Assembly (NCBI RefSeq): GCF_003144245.1
Contig: NW_020289975.1
Span: forward strand, 1,383,496-1,447,495
From: Jaminaea rosea
Lineage: Eukaryota; Basidiomycota; Exobasidiomycetes; Microstromatales
DNA length: 64,000 bases
Reading direction: 5' to 3'
Positions within the stretch are counted from its first letter, which is position 1, and each line of letters starts with the position of its first letter. A model generated the notes under the pieces. The model saw nothing but the letters and a program-made list of their open reading frames with translations. It had not been told where the DNA came from and made no database searches. The position numbers and the translations under genes were made by a program. This document shows, one piece after another, positions 18,594 through 28,322 of this stretch.

Positions 18594-20381
18594 TCACTTG
18601 CCCTCATTCGCTTGACTTACCGCGACTGCGGCCAATCGGTCTGCCGCCTTCCTCGCATCCCACCTCTCCTCCGCGGAAAGCCTCAAGCAACCCAGCAGCA
18701 CATCACTGATTGCCTTTGCCGCTTCATCCTCCGCCTCTTGACCATACAAATCCACCAGTCTCTCCCTCAACTTTGCTTCCAATTCTGCCTTGCTTGCCAC
18801 AGGTTTCCTCACAAACGGCATCCGATCCAGTGGCGGCCTGAATCTCACTGCCTCAGGCCAAAGATGTGCTTGGTCCGGCTCAGGCAGACCGAGCAAGGTG
18901 AACATGTCCGCTGCCAGGCCAAGGTCGCCTTGCGCCGCGCCGAAGAGGGGCAGGCGGATGAAGCTGCGCTGTACGGTGGCGGACGAAGGGTCGGCTGGGA
19001 GGGCTCCGAAGGAGTCGTCCTCATCGTCGTCGGCGAGAGACAGTGGTCGACGAAGACCTGGCGCAGCGCTGGTACCGTTGGAGCCGACTGCTGGCTTTGG
19101 CAGATAGCCAGCGAAGAGGCCACCTCCTGCTGTCCTCTTTGGGCCGTCGCAACCGTCCTGCTTAAACAGATCCGCCTCCTGCTTCTTCCAGAAGTCATTC
19201 TCGTCCTCATCTTCTCCCTCACCATCGTCAAATGCCGAGCCGAGCATCATCCTGCCGCCACTTGCTCCTGCAGATGCAGACGTACCAGGTGCCGCTCGCA
19301 GCGGCGGGCCCAAGAGTCCATCATCCGGGCTGGCTCTTTTTGAACCAGAACCAGAACCATTCGATCCTGACGGAGCTGAGAAGTCCAGCGCAGCAGATGG
19401 CCACATGCTCCCTCCTCCCCCTCTTCCTCTCTCCCCAATCCTCTCCGTCCGCGGCCGATCAACAACAGGATCTGATGTCTCCTTCAAGCGTCCAAAACAT
19501 TCTGCCACCACACAGCCAGCCTCCCACACGTCCACCTTGGTTCCGTCGTACCCATCCTGCGGGCTGAAGAGAAGCTCCGGTGGGGTGTAAGGGTGTGTGG
19601 AGGTAGAGCAGGTTTTTGGTCTGCTGCTCGTTCCTTGCTCATCGACACCGGAGTGAGCGGTGCCAAAGTCGCAGAGCCTGACTTCGACCTTCTCCGATTG
19701 CTGCAGGCAGGAGGAAGCCGGGTGGGTGAGTAGAAGATTGGAAGGCTTGACATCTCGATGAGCGATGCCCTGTGAGTGGAGGAAGCAGAGGGCGGAGAAG
19801 AGCTGATATGCCACTCGAGCTACGAATGAGCAGCGATTGCGAGCATCGACACTACTCTCACTGTTGCCCTGCTGCTGCGCATCGTGCACCAACCACTCGG
19901 TGAGGGTCGAAGGGTAGTAGGGGAGAAAGACGCGTTGGATCGTCGTGAAGTCGTCGGGAATGTCTTCGCTCGTGTCAAGGAAGGGCACAATCTGTGCGTC
20001 GACGAGTTTGCATATTGAAATTCATGTCAGCTTCTGACATTTGTCAGGCTTGTCTCGCTTTGAACTCACGAAGCGGCGTCCCTCCCCGCCCTTAGTATCA
20101 CTTGACCAAAGTGACTGCAGAAGGCGAATCTCCTTGAGGACACTGTGAGGCCTGGCTTCGTCTTCCAGATCGACACATTTTACGACGATGCAGCTTGAAG
20201 ATGCGCCATACCTGGCCAGCTTGACCTTTAGACCCTTGTTCCCTTCTGATGGCAGGTCTAGTGCATAGATCGAGGACGTGAGACCTCGAGTCAGGTAGCG
20301 AAACGCGCCTGGCTTGTCGGCGAGGGCTAAGACGCCACGCTCCAGTCCATGTCCTGATTGTGTTGATGTGGCCTCTGACAT
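18594..20381 (-). CDS. CMGC-type protein kinase, probably Cak1/Csk1-like CDK-activating kinase
   Basis: Two exons (20070-20381, 18594-19991), intron 19992-20069 with GTGAG donor, CTGAC branch and CACAG acceptor; product 569 residues. Kinase landmarks: beta-3 VVK (K68), helix-C Glu (E84), HRDVKPSN (182-189), DFG (212-214), then YTPPELLF and KVDVWEAGCVVAE. The glycine loop is degenerate (TRGLTSSIYAL), a feature of the Cak1 kinases, which lack the usual GxGxxG. A disordered acidic insertion of about 190 residues follows helix F, after which the kinase C-lobe resumes (LPLFGAAQGDLGLAADMFTLLGLPEP). The combination of degenerate P-loop, PPELLF and short tail suggests a single-subunit CDK-activating kinase; a divergent CDK-like kinase is the alternative. 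Its stop lies only 76 bases from that of SNU66 on the other strand, and it is divergent from MOB1. Confidence 0.8.
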
Positions 20382-20695
20382 CCTGATCGCAGGCTTCTCT
20401 TGCTTGCTTGCTTGCTACAATGGCTTTGATCGACTGACTGCGAAGAAGCAAGTCTCGAAGCTCACTTGGCGGCACGGGCCAAGGCCGGCGGCGGTGTTGG
20501 ACTCGGGTCGACCCGCGGCAAGTGGAAGCGTCAACGCGAGTGCGACTGGCAGCCTCGAGCGCGAGCCTCGGAAATAGGAGTCGAAGGCCAATCAACACGG
20601 CCGCCTCGAACCAACACACACACGACGACTGGCTCCTACTCCTCCTCCTCCTCCCCCTCTACACATCCACATCAACAGTCCCTCACCCGCGCAAG
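20382..20695. other. Divergent promoter region (Cak1-like kinase / MOB1)
   Basis: Shared upstream region of two divergent genes. It contains a short TGCT tandem repeat (20399-20416) and, near MOB1, a pyrimidine-rich leader (CTCCTCCTCC). Confidence 0.5.
20399..20416. repeat. Tetranucleotide (CTTG)n tandem repeat
   Basis: About four and a half units of CTTG lie 18 bases upstream of the kinase start codon, in its leader or core promoter. Confidence 0.7.
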
Positions 20696-21415
20696 ATGTC
20701 TTCCTTCTTCGGACTACAAAAGACGCGCACCTTCAAACCCAAGCGCAACATCCCAGAAGGCACCAAACAGTACCAGCTCAAACGCTATGCCGAGGCTACT
20801 TTGGGCTCAGGCAATCTCCGTGCAGCCGTCCTCCTCCCTCAGGGCGAAGACCTCAATGAATGGCTCGCAGTCAATACCGTCGACTTCTTCAACCACCTAA
20901 ACATGCTGTACGGCACCATCACCGAGTTCTGCACCCCTTCCGCCTGCCCGACAATGTGCGCCGGCCCGCGATATGAGTACCATTGGCAGGATGCTGGCAA
21001 TCCGATGTACAAGCGCCCTACGAAGCTCTGTGCGCCCGAATACGTCGACTGCTTGATGGCATGGACACAGCAATTGCTGGACGACGATCAAGTCTTCCCT
21101 AGCAAGGTTGGCGTCCCGTTCACGGCCAACTTTGGCGCAACGGTCAAATCGATCCTGCGCAGGCTCTTCAGGGTCTATGCGCACATCTACAATCATCACT
21201 TCGCCCACGTCTGCGCATTGGGGGTAGAAGCGCACCTCAACACGTCGTACAGGCATTTCCTCCTGTTCATCACTGAATTTGACGTGGTAGATCCCAAGGA
21301 GTTGGCGCCGCTCGTGGAACTGAACGAGGCCATCTTGGAGGAGAGAAGTCAGAGCATGGCACAGCAGGCAGGGGCACCGCAGCCGATTATCGCGACGATG
21401 CCCATTGCGGCCTAG
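20696..21415 (+). CDS. Mob1 family kinase activator
   Basis: Co-activator of NDR/LATS kinases in the mitotic exit (SIN/MEN) or morphogenesis (MOR/RAM) pathways. Single exon, 239 residues, colinear over its whole length with human MOB1. It has TRTFKPKRNIPEGTKQYQL at the N terminus, the zinc site formed by the Cys pair in TPSACPTMCAGP and by the two His in AHIYNHHF, the YEYHW block, LCAPEYVDCLM, FPSKVGVPF and ELAPLVEL. The start MSSFFGLQ is the usual one; the frame is open 58 codons upstream but that part is low-complexity leader. MOB1-type rather than Mob2-type is judged from TPSACP and the C-terminal EFDVVDPKELAPL. The Furry/Mor2 scaffold of the same kinase network starts 16 kb to the left. 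Confidence 0.96.
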   Translation: MSSFFGLQKTRTFKPKRNIPEGTKQYQLKRYAEATLGSGNLRAAVLLPQGEDLNEWLAVNTVDFFNHLNMLYGTITEFCTPSACPTMCAGPRYEYHWQDAGNPMYKRPTKLCAPEYVDCLMAWTQQLLDDDQVFPSKVGVPFTANFGATVKSILRRLFRVYAHIYNHHFAHVCALGVEAHLNTSYRHFLLFITEFDVVDPKELAPLVELNEAILEERSQSMAQQAGAPQPIIATMPIAA

Positions 21416-21645
21416 AGGGCGTAGCCTACGGCTTTGATGTGGCGGCCACTTTCGTATACCAGGTCGCAGGCTAGCGTCAAGCACAATACGGCTCTCAAGC
21501 GAGCGTACGGACGCTTCGCTCTTCGCTCTCGCTGTTCGACTCCATTGTACATTAGTTCCTTCTATATTGCGCTCTCTCCACTGATCCAACATGCATGTCT
21601 CGTCTATCTTCTCGTCAACCGCGGTCCCAAAGAATCTCCCTTGCC

Positions 21646-24420
21646 TCACGCGCCCTTCAACACCCCCTCGATCCTCATCGCAAGCGTCCTTCTCCTCTTC
21701 GCAACCTCCTCCTTGACATCCTTCACGACCTTTTCCTTCACCCCTTGCCCGCCCTTTTGCGCTTGCAATACTGCGTGGATGATAGCATTCATGCTCTTGT
21801 CCCCACTTTCGGAAGATGATGGAGCTGCAGCGGCTTGTGCAAGGAACGGCAGGTTGGCCCCCTTCTGCTGCGCCAAGCTGGTGGAGAGGGAGCGTAGAGT
21901 TGGCGTGAGGAGGGAGGTGACCTCGTTGCCCACGTCGGGTTGCGCAGACGAGCGAGCTCTCGCGAGGAGGTAGAGGTCGATGAGCCGTGTAATGAAGTGT
22001 GTCTGACGCCAAGGCAGTGTGTCCGCAGCGGAGTCGCCGATGACGTGCTTCTCGACATGCGAGGCGAAGGTGCGCACTTTCGCCTCGAGGTCGTCTTTGA
22101 CGCCTGACTGTATCGCTGTGATACAGGTTGCGAAGAGCCTCTCGCCTTCGTCGAGCCTTGCATTGAGCTGCGGAGTGAGGCGAAGAGGATCCGGTACCTC
22201 AACCTGGTCCTGGCCGTACCATGCAGAGAGGTAAGAAGCCTGCAGAGCGAACGCTGGCGGACATCGCTTTGCAGATCCCTGTTCCTCGTCAGCACCTTGC
22301 TGACTGCCGCTCCCCTGCTTGCTGCTCAGCGTTGCCAAGCTGGGAATGCTGCTCGCTGCAAAGCTAGGCAGCACACTTCGGTCAGCCTGATCGTAGAGAT
22401 CCTCCTTTACCCTTCCCGCCACTTCATGCAATGCAGCGTTCGCCTTCTCCCACCCACTTCCACTATCTCTTCCCACCGCTCGTTGCGCCTCCTCCCTCGC
22501 CTCCGCCAGCCTCAGCGCAGCCTGATGTCCCGACCCCTCGACCCTCTTCGCAAAGTCCAGGAACTCTCGCACACTCGAATAGTTGCCGCGCTGCATTGCC
22601 GTACTGATGAGTTTGGGCAACTCCCCCTTGACCTCGTTGTATAGCCCTTGTGCCTCGCGACGCCACTCATCACCTGCTCCCTTACCGGTATCAACATCGA
22701 TCGAGTTGATTAGCCCGCCATCTTCAGCCCAGAGCCATGCAAGACTCTCGTTCTGCACCGAGCGGATCTTCAAGTCCTTCCATACTCCCCTGGCGAGCGC
22801 TGGGCAGTCCAAGAGGAGGTACAGCCTGAGAAGGAGGAGCTTCAGCGGGTAGGAGGCAGGAGATGCTTGTTGGGTTGCGTGACTGAGCAGGGCGGATAGG
22901 TTGAGGAGAACGAGGGGTGGCGCTGAGGCTGTAGGTTGCAAGCAGGCGAGCGCAATTTGAGCTGCAAGGAGCACCCAGTCTGAACCTGGACGTGGAACCG
23001 TCTTCGGTACCTTGGAGGAGCAGGGCATGGAGGCGTAGAAGGACTGAAGCAGGGCCTGGACCTCCGAGCTCGGCGACTCTGGTCTCCCGTCTTGACTGCC
23101 TGTGATACCTCGCAGACGGTGTCGTAGCTTGGTATGATTTACTGCTCTAACGACTTCATCCTCGGTACTGAACGTCTCCGGCACTGCCTCGGGCAGTGCT
23201 TTGAGTAGGTCCTTCGCCTCGTGCGAGCTGAGCGCGTCAACGAAGGGCAGCAAGTCCTCGAAGCAGCACGCCTTACGCCCAAATGCTGCCACATAGTCCG
23301 CTAAAGGCCCGCTCAGGTCAAGCTGACTGGCTTTGTCCGCCTTCCTCTGCTCGTGAAGCAACGCAATAGCCGCCAGAGGATACTCTCTTCTTGTCTTTCC
23401 CTCCTTTTGCAAAAAGGGCGCCAGGAAGTTGATGGCGGCTTGATCGTGCACCGATGGGGCAAGAGCCACCTCTGCTTCTATCCACTTCTCTATGGTCATC
23501 CAATTGCCATCACCTCCCTCCATCAACGCGCGAGTCTCATCGCGGAGCGCTGTCCACTCGCCGCAGTGCTTCAGCAAGTCGCGCCGCAGCTGGCCCAGCC
23601 CCAGGCTACGAGCGCAGATCGATCGTCCAGGCTCTTGACTGAGGATATCAAGGGCCTGCCTTTTCTTCTCCTCTTTCTTACTTTGCTCCGCCTGCTCCAG
23701 TAGAACGGCGACGAAGAGCTGCACATCTTGGTCACTCTTCTCATCGAACTTGCCCTCTTCGCTCGCGAGATGCTTCTCTATCATTCGCTCGGCCAGAGTC
23801 AAGGCTAGATTTGCACCTTGAGCTTGAGGCGTCTCGGTCGCGAGGAGGAGATAGGACTGGATGGACCACCAGAAGTAGCGATTACGCACTGAGCTGTAGG
23901 TAGGTGGTGAGGATGAAGCGGCGGGAGGGGTGGGTATCGCTTTGGCGAGCCGAGCAGCGATCTGTTGTGCGCGCAAGTAGTCCTGCTGCTTCATTGCAGC
24001 CTGGAACGCCTTCTGTCCCAACACCTCATTAGCGGGCACAGCCTTATTGGCCTCGTCGAGTAGATCGGCAGCCCTGGCTCCCTGGCCCATGCGGTCCAGC
24101 GCCGAGCAGAGGACGCCGAGTATTTGAGCAGCGTAAAGAGTCTGCTTGGGGCTATGAGATACGACGTGCTCTACGTCAGCTAACGCATCTGACTGACGGT
24201 GCAGCGAGACGAGGGCGTGAGCTCGAAGCGCTCGTGCGTAAGGATGGGATGACTGGGCCGAGTGATTGGAGAGGAGGACATCGGCCGACTTGACGGCAGC
24301 TTGAGGATTGCCGGCATCGATGTGCCTGGCAATGGGTGCACATTGCTGCTGAGCGAGCATGTCCAGGAGGTGCGCATTGTTCGAAGGAGACCCATTGCTG
24401 CTACTGGCCTTGGGAGGCAT
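21646..24420 (-). CDS. NatB N-terminal acetyltransferase auxiliary subunit (Naa25/Mdm20)
   Basis: Non-catalytic TPR subunit that anchors Naa20 to ribosomes for acetylation of Met-Asp/Glu/Asn/Gln N termini. Single exon, 924 residues from MPPKASSS. N-terminal TPR-like helices (IARHIDAGNPQAAVKSADVL, YARALRAHALVSL, DALADVEHVV) match the Naa25 start. The middle carries the family's signature region: YPLKLLLLRLYLLLDCPALA, DLKIRSVQNESLAWL. The frame extends 51 codons upstream, but that ATG overlaps the transcript of the divergent gene and lacks family similarity, so the internal start is preferred. C-terminal helices end in KEEVAKRRRTLAMRIEGVLKG. Length agrees with human NAA25 (972). The similarity is pattern-level, so a different TPR protein is possible but less likely. 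Confidence 0.8.
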   Translation of the reverse strand: MPPKASSSNGSPSNNAHLLDMLAQQQCAPIARHIDAGNPQAAVKSADVLLSNHSAQSSHPYARALRAHALVSLHRQSDALADVEHVVSHSPKQTLYAAQILGVLCSALDRMGQGARAADLLDEANKAVPANEVLGQKAFQAAMKQQDYLRAQQIAARLAKAIPTPPAASSSPPTYSSVRNRYFWWSIQSYLLLATETPQAQGANLALTLAERMIEKHLASEEGKFDEKSDQDVQLFVAVLLEQAEQSKKEEKKRQALDILSQEPGRSICARSLGLGQLRRDLLKHCGEWTALRDETRALMEGGDGNWMTIEKWIEAEVALAPSVHDQAAINFLAPFLQKEGKTRREYPLAAIALLHEQRKADKASQLDLSGPLADYVAAFGRKACCFEDLLPFVDALSSHEAKDLLKALPEAVPETFSTEDEVVRAVNHTKLRHRLRGITGSQDGRPESPSSEVQALLQSFYASMPCSSKVPKTVPRPGSDWVLLAAQIALACLQPTASAPPLVLLNLSALLSHATQQASPASYPLKLLLLRLYLLLDCPALARGVWKDLKIRSVQNESLAWLWAEDGGLINSIDVDTGKGAGDEWRREAQGLYNEVKGELPKLISTAMQRGNYSSVREFLDFAKRVEGSGHQAALRLAEAREEAQRAVGRDSGSGWEKANAALHEVAGRVKEDLYDQADRSVLPSFAASSIPSLATLSSKQGSGSQQGADEEQGSAKRCPPAFALQASYLSAWYGQDQVEVPDPLRLTPQLNARLDEGERLFATCITAIQSGVKDDLEAKVRTFASHVEKHVIGDSAADTLPWRQTHFITRLIDLYLLARARSSAQPDVGNEVTSLLTPTLRSLSTSLAQQKGANLPFLAQAAAAPSSSESGDKSMNAIIHAVLQAQKGGQGVKEKVVKDVKEEVAKRRRTLAMRIEGVLKGA

Positions 24421-24621
24421 GCTGAGGGTGTTGATGAGGAAGGAAGCATTGAAACTTGTCCGCCTGCCTGCTGCATTCTCTCCGTCCGGTGTCGTCTTCA
24501 AACCCGATCGACTCGCGACCTGATGTCGCCAAATCAAATCGATGGCTCGTGCGCTTCCGTCTTTCGCTTTCACCCCTTTCGATTCAATCCAAACAACATC
24601 CAGCCCCGCCCCTCGTTCGCA

Positions 24622-26184
24622 ATGTCCTCGATGCCCTGCACCATATCGCCCATCACCACCTCAATATCAGATCCAGATCGGTCACATCACCTGCCAAATG
24701 GACGAGGCTTCGCAAACCCCTGGCCATCATGGACTAAACCTTCACTCCTTGATTGGTGGTCTGGGCTGCATTGGCAGCCGAAAGGACTGCTGGCGCCAGC
24801 GGCTGCTCAGGCTGGTCTACTGAACGACGAGGACGAGGACAGAGATGTGATCATACCTTCAGTCACACGGCCAGATTTTGCCTGTCCACCAAGTACGGAG
24901 AAGTGCGTCCGCGCTTGGTGGCTAGGCCATGCAGGCGTCCTCCTCGAGGTTCCTCGCTCTTCTCCCTCCTCGAATCGCGAACCCCTGCGCATCCTCTTCG
25001 ACCCTATCTTCTCCAATCGCTGCTCTCCCTCCCAGTACTGGGGACCCATCCGCTTCGTCCCACCGCCTTGTCGCGTCACCGATCTCCCGCGAATCGACAT
25101 GGTGATCATCTCGCACAATCACTACGATCACCTCGATGCAGAGACGATCACAGAACTATGGAAGGGGAACAGAGAGCATCTGAGGTTTGTGGTACCGATG
25201 GGAAATAGGGAGTGGTTCAGAGGGATCGTGGGCAATGAGATGGCGCTTGAGAGGGTGACGGAACTGGACTGGTGGGAGGAGGTCAGCATTCGCTCTCGGG
25301 GTGTGACGAAGGATGACGAGGAAGACGAGGACCTCTCAATCTCCTCGGCGCTGGAAGAGGGCGACATAGAAGCCCGTATAGTCTGCACGCCAGCCCAGCA
25401 CGGCTCTGGGCGGTATGGGCTTGACGCGGGCTCGTCACTGTGGGCTTCCTACACGCTCTTCTTCTCACGGCGAGGCAACGCTTCGGCCAGCCAGCCGGAA
25501 GAAAAGCCATTCCGAGTCTTCTTTGGTGGCGACACTGGATACAAGTTGAGGCCTCCCGCTACGCAGAGTGGTCAGGGAGTGAGACTGCACGGAGGGGAAG
25601 GAGAGGGAGATTCTTCAGGCGAGAGCGCCTCTTCGGCTTCCTCGGCCGCAACTTCGACCGTCCACCCAGCATGTCCCGCCTTTCGAGAGATACAAGAGAA
25701 CCTCCTCGGCAGCGACGGCGGCGTCAGCTCTTCAAGCGCAGACCTACTCCTTCTCCCAATCTCAGTCGGCTCGACGTACTCGTACGTGCGTTCCTGGGAT
25801 CCCGTCGGTTTCCTCCCTACAGTCGACGGAGGCTTGACTGCTGCGAATCACCTGGACACATGGGAAGCTTGCGAGGTTGCGCACGTACTACTAGGTCCCG
25901 ACGTGCGGGGGAAAGAGGCAAGAGGAGAGTCAAAGCGCCCGACCGTGCTGGGCATGCACTTTGCCACTTTCTCACCGGAGGATGAGACGAGGGATACGGT
26001 CAAGAGGCTGGGGAGGGCGTGTAGGGCTTGGGACTGGAGGTACAAGCCAAGACTGCAGGCGATGACGACCAAGGGTGACGAAATCGATGATGAGGAGCAC
26101 GGCGAGCCGAAGGATGGCGAGGCCAACACGAGAGGGGACTTTGTCATTCTCGATCATGGAGGGAGTCTAGAGGTGTCGTGGTAG
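24622..26184 (+). CDS. NAPE-PLD-type metallo-beta-lactamase-fold phospholipase (Fmp30-like)
   Basis: Zinc hydrolase of the N-acyl-phosphatidylethanolamine phospholipase D group, which releases N-acylethanolamines; the yeast relative Fmp30 is mitochondrial. Single exon, 520 residues. Family blocks: FANPWPSW, WWLGHAGVLLE (residues 99-109), ILFDPIFSNRCSPSQYWGP, the metal motif SHNHYDHLD with H165, H167, D169 and H170, CTPAQHGSGR for the next His ligand, FFGGDTGY for the bridging Asp, and GMHFATF near the C terminus for the last His. A disordered Gly/Ser insertion of about 60 residues follows FFGGDTGY. The frame opens 120 codons earlier, inside the divergent Naa25 gene, so the ATG after AATG context at 24622 is chosen. 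No clear mitochondrial presequence is seen. Confidence 0.88.
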   Translation: MSSMPCTISPITTSISDPDRSHHLPNGRGFANPWPSWTKPSLLDWWSGLHWQPKGLLAPAAAQAGLLNDEDEDRDVIIPSVTRPDFACPPSTEKCVRAWWLGHAGVLLEVPRSSPSSNREPLRILFDPIFSNRCSPSQYWGPIRFVPPPCRVTDLPRIDMVIISHNHYDHLDAETITELWKGNREHLRFVVPMGNREWFRGIVGNEMALERVTELDWWEEVSIRSRGVTKDDEEDEDLSISSALEEGDIEARIVCTPAQHGSGRYGLDAGSSLWASYTLFFSRRGNASASQPEEKPFRVFFGGDTGYKLRPPATQSGQGVRLHGGEGEGDSSGESASSASSAATSTVHPACPAFREIQENLLGSDGGVSSSSADLLLLPISVGSTYSYVRSWDPVGFLPTVDGGLTAANHLDTWEACEVAHVLLGPDVRGKEARGESKRPTVLGMHFATFSPEDETRDTVKRLGRACRAWDWRYKPRLQAMTTKGDEIDDEEHGEPKDGEANTRGDFVILDHGGSLEVSW

Positions 26185-26367
26185 GCTCTTTGACGATGGA
26201 GACGCAATTCGGATACCCTTCTTTGCTCAGAACCGGTGTGTGTAGCATTGGATGTCTATATGTGCGTATTGCACTTACAGGGTCCCTTGTGCGGCCGTCG
26301 CTGCCTACTGAGTATAATGAATGCATAAGGCGGCCCAGCACGACGACTTTGGTGCTCTCGTCTCTGC

Positions 26368-27930
26368 TTATTTCACCCTCTCCAGAACCCCCTGCACCAA
26401 TCTCACAAGCGCCGCCTTAGCCTCTCCCTCCTCCACGACTTCCAAACACTTGAGCGCCATTTCCCCATGATGTCTCGCCAGCTCGGCCGTCCTCTCCAAT
26501 CCACGGCTCTCATGCACCAGCTCCAATGCCCGCTCAACATCGCCCGGCCCTTCAAATTTGCGCTCCACCATCTCTCCCAATCCATGCTCCTTGCCCGAGA
26601 ATTCTTGCCAGGCGTAAAGTACGGGTGCGGTCGCCAGGCCGAGCCGTAGATCTGCGCCGAGGGAAGGCTTGCCGAATGCTGCGCTTGTTGAGCGGAAGTC
26701 GAGAAGGTCGTCCACTAGCTGGAAGGCGATGCCAAGGTTCCGGCCATAGCCATACGCCGCGTCCCGTACTGCGCCACATCGGGCAGCTAGGGCCTCATCT
26801 TCCTCGCGAGAAGGTGACGCTGACTGGGAACGCAGGGCCAACCATTGCTGCAATGCCCCTTCCCCGCATCCGCCTAGGATGGTGGCGGCTCTCGCCGATT
26901 TTGCCATAAGACTTGCAGTCTTGAGGTATGTCTTCTGCAGATAGCTTGTGAAATGCGCCGGTGTAGGTCCTGCGCCATCAATGCCACCAGCAATCTGCTC
27001 CTTCTCCCCACTCCAAAAGCTCGCCAATCCGCTTCCCTCCAGCACGCTAGCGTCTACTCCTTTCATCTGCATGACCTCACCCTCGACCAAGTTTGCGATG
27101 ACCGTCGCCAGCAGCTCTACCACCTCATTATCCCTTAATCGAGCGAGAGAGACGGACGCGCGACCAAGGAGGAAGTCGCCGCCTAGAATGGAGAGCTTGT
27201 TGCCGAAGGTTGAAGGGGAGGAGGGTGCGCCTCGACGGAGCGAGGATTCGTCGATGACGTCGTCGTGGAGGAGGGAGGCAACATGGATCATCTCGGCAAT
27301 TTCTGCTAGGCGTCGTTGTGTTGGGAGGATGGCTGATGATGTTGATGTAGAAGAAGAAGCGGCGGCATTACCATCGGCCCCGCTGAGCATGCTCGGATTG
27401 TAGTCGTTCAATACACTCTTCGGGCTCAATGGATCGTCAACGCCCGTCAGATCCCTCTCCTCTCGCCCAGCGTGAGGTCCCTGAGCAAAGATGGGCGAGA
27501 CGCCGTTCGTTGCCGCGCTCATGAGCAGTACGATCAAAGGACGGATATGCTTGCCCTCTGCTTGGAAGTAGTACTTCGCTACCGAGTCAAGAGAAGGGTG
27601 GCCCGACCCGAGGAGGGACATGATGTTGCCACGCAGGTGGTCCAAGTCCGAGGATACGAGGGGGATAGCGTCAAAGGGCGATGAACCAGCAGGCGATTTG
27701 CCTTTGGATGATGACGAGGGGGAAGAAGAAGGACCTGAGCTTGGTGATGATGGAGGCGCAGGAGGTGGTGATACAATGGACTGGGCTGCACTGACTGCTG
27801 CTGCCCATGCTGACTGCGATCGAGCGGAGCCTAATGCCGTTGCTGTCGGTATTGATGCTGGCGCTCTTGATCTAGCCCATGGTCGTACGACCATGGACGA
27901 GACTGCTCTTCTCGCAGCCGGAGACGCCAT
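26368..27930 (-). CDS. COQ1: Trans-polyprenyl diphosphate synthase (Coq1), mitochondrial
   Basis: Makes the long isoprenoid side chain of ubiquinone from farnesyl or geranyl diphosphate and isopentenyl diphosphate. Single exon, 520 residues. The N-terminal 50 residues are Arg/Ala/Ser-rich without acids (a mitochondrial presequence), followed by a Pro/Ser linker. The synthase domain begins with FDAIPLVSSDLDHLR and AEGKHIRPLIVLL; the first Asp-rich motif is LLHDDVIDESSLRRG (D223, D224, D227) and the second is FQLVDDLLDF (D407, D408, D411), with GGDFLLGRA and KTASLMAKSA between. Two disordered insertions (about 150-205 and 365-380) are longer than in yeast Coq1. Chain length cannot be read with certainty; fungal relatives make 9 or 10 units. 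It is divergent from the SF3b p14 gene. Confidence 0.93.
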   Translation of the reverse strand: MASPAARRAVSSMVVRPWARSRAPASIPTATALGSARSQSAWAAAVSAAQSIVSPPPAPPSSPSSGPSSSPSSSSKGKSPAGSSPFDAIPLVSSDLDHLRGNIMSLLGSGHPSLDSVAKYYFQAEGKHIRPLIVLLMSAATNGVSPIFAQGPHAGREERDLTGVDDPLSPKSVLNDYNPSMLSGADGNAAASSSTSTSSAILPTQRRLAEIAEMIHVASLLHDDVIDESSLRRGAPSSPSTFGNKLSILGGDFLLGRASVSLARLRDNEVVELLATVIANLVEGEVMQMKGVDASVLEGSGLASFWSGEKEQIAGGIDGAGPTPAHFTSYLQKTYLKTASLMAKSARAATILGGCGEGALQQWLALRSQSASPSREEDEALAARCGAVRDAAYGYGRNLGIAFQLVDDLLDFRSTSAAFGKPSLGADLRLGLATAPVLYAWQEFSGKEHGLGEMVERKFEGPGDVERALELVHESRGLERTAELARHHGEMALKCLEVVEEGEAKAALVRLVQGVLERVK

Positions 27931-28322
27931 TGCCGCGATGAAGGGAAAGCGACACGAAGATCGAAGGGCAGCCGGGCTGGTAGCCAGCTATATGTGACCG
28001 TCTCTGCTGATGGGAGGTAAGGCGACAAGGATGCTTGCCTGCTGCTGGTGAGCAACTCGGTCGAGTGAATAGAATGAGATGAACCCTCAATCGCAATCGC
28101 AATCGCAATCTCGACGCCGCCTCTGTCGCTCGTCGTCGCCGACGACCGGAAGAAGTCGTCCTCCTCGCTCGACCCTTCGCTTACTCATTCCAATCCCGAG
28201 AGCGGACTGGAGCTCAGGCGGAACGGAAGGCAGCGCCTCACTCGAGCCCAACATCTTCCAACCACTTGCCATCCGTCTACTTACCTCCTCACCATCACAT
28301 CCCTGTCGCCCTCTCAATTGCG
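27931..28322. other. Divergent promoter region (COQ1 / SF3b p14)
   Basis: Shared promoter of two housekeeping genes. It contains a four-copy hexanucleotide repeat (28088-28111). No further gene is seen. Confidence 0.5.
28088..28111. repeat. CAATCG hexanucleotide tandem repeat (four copies)
   Basis: Three exact CAATCG units and a fourth CAATCT lie in the shared COQ1/p14 promoter. It could be a cluster of binding sites or simply a microsatellite. Confidence 0.7.

Noticed and set aside
20522-20695. 58-codon extension of MOB1 with a Leu run
   Set aside because: MOB1 proteins begin at MSSFF-like residues, and the extension is a translated pyrimidine-rich leader (CTCCTC repeats).
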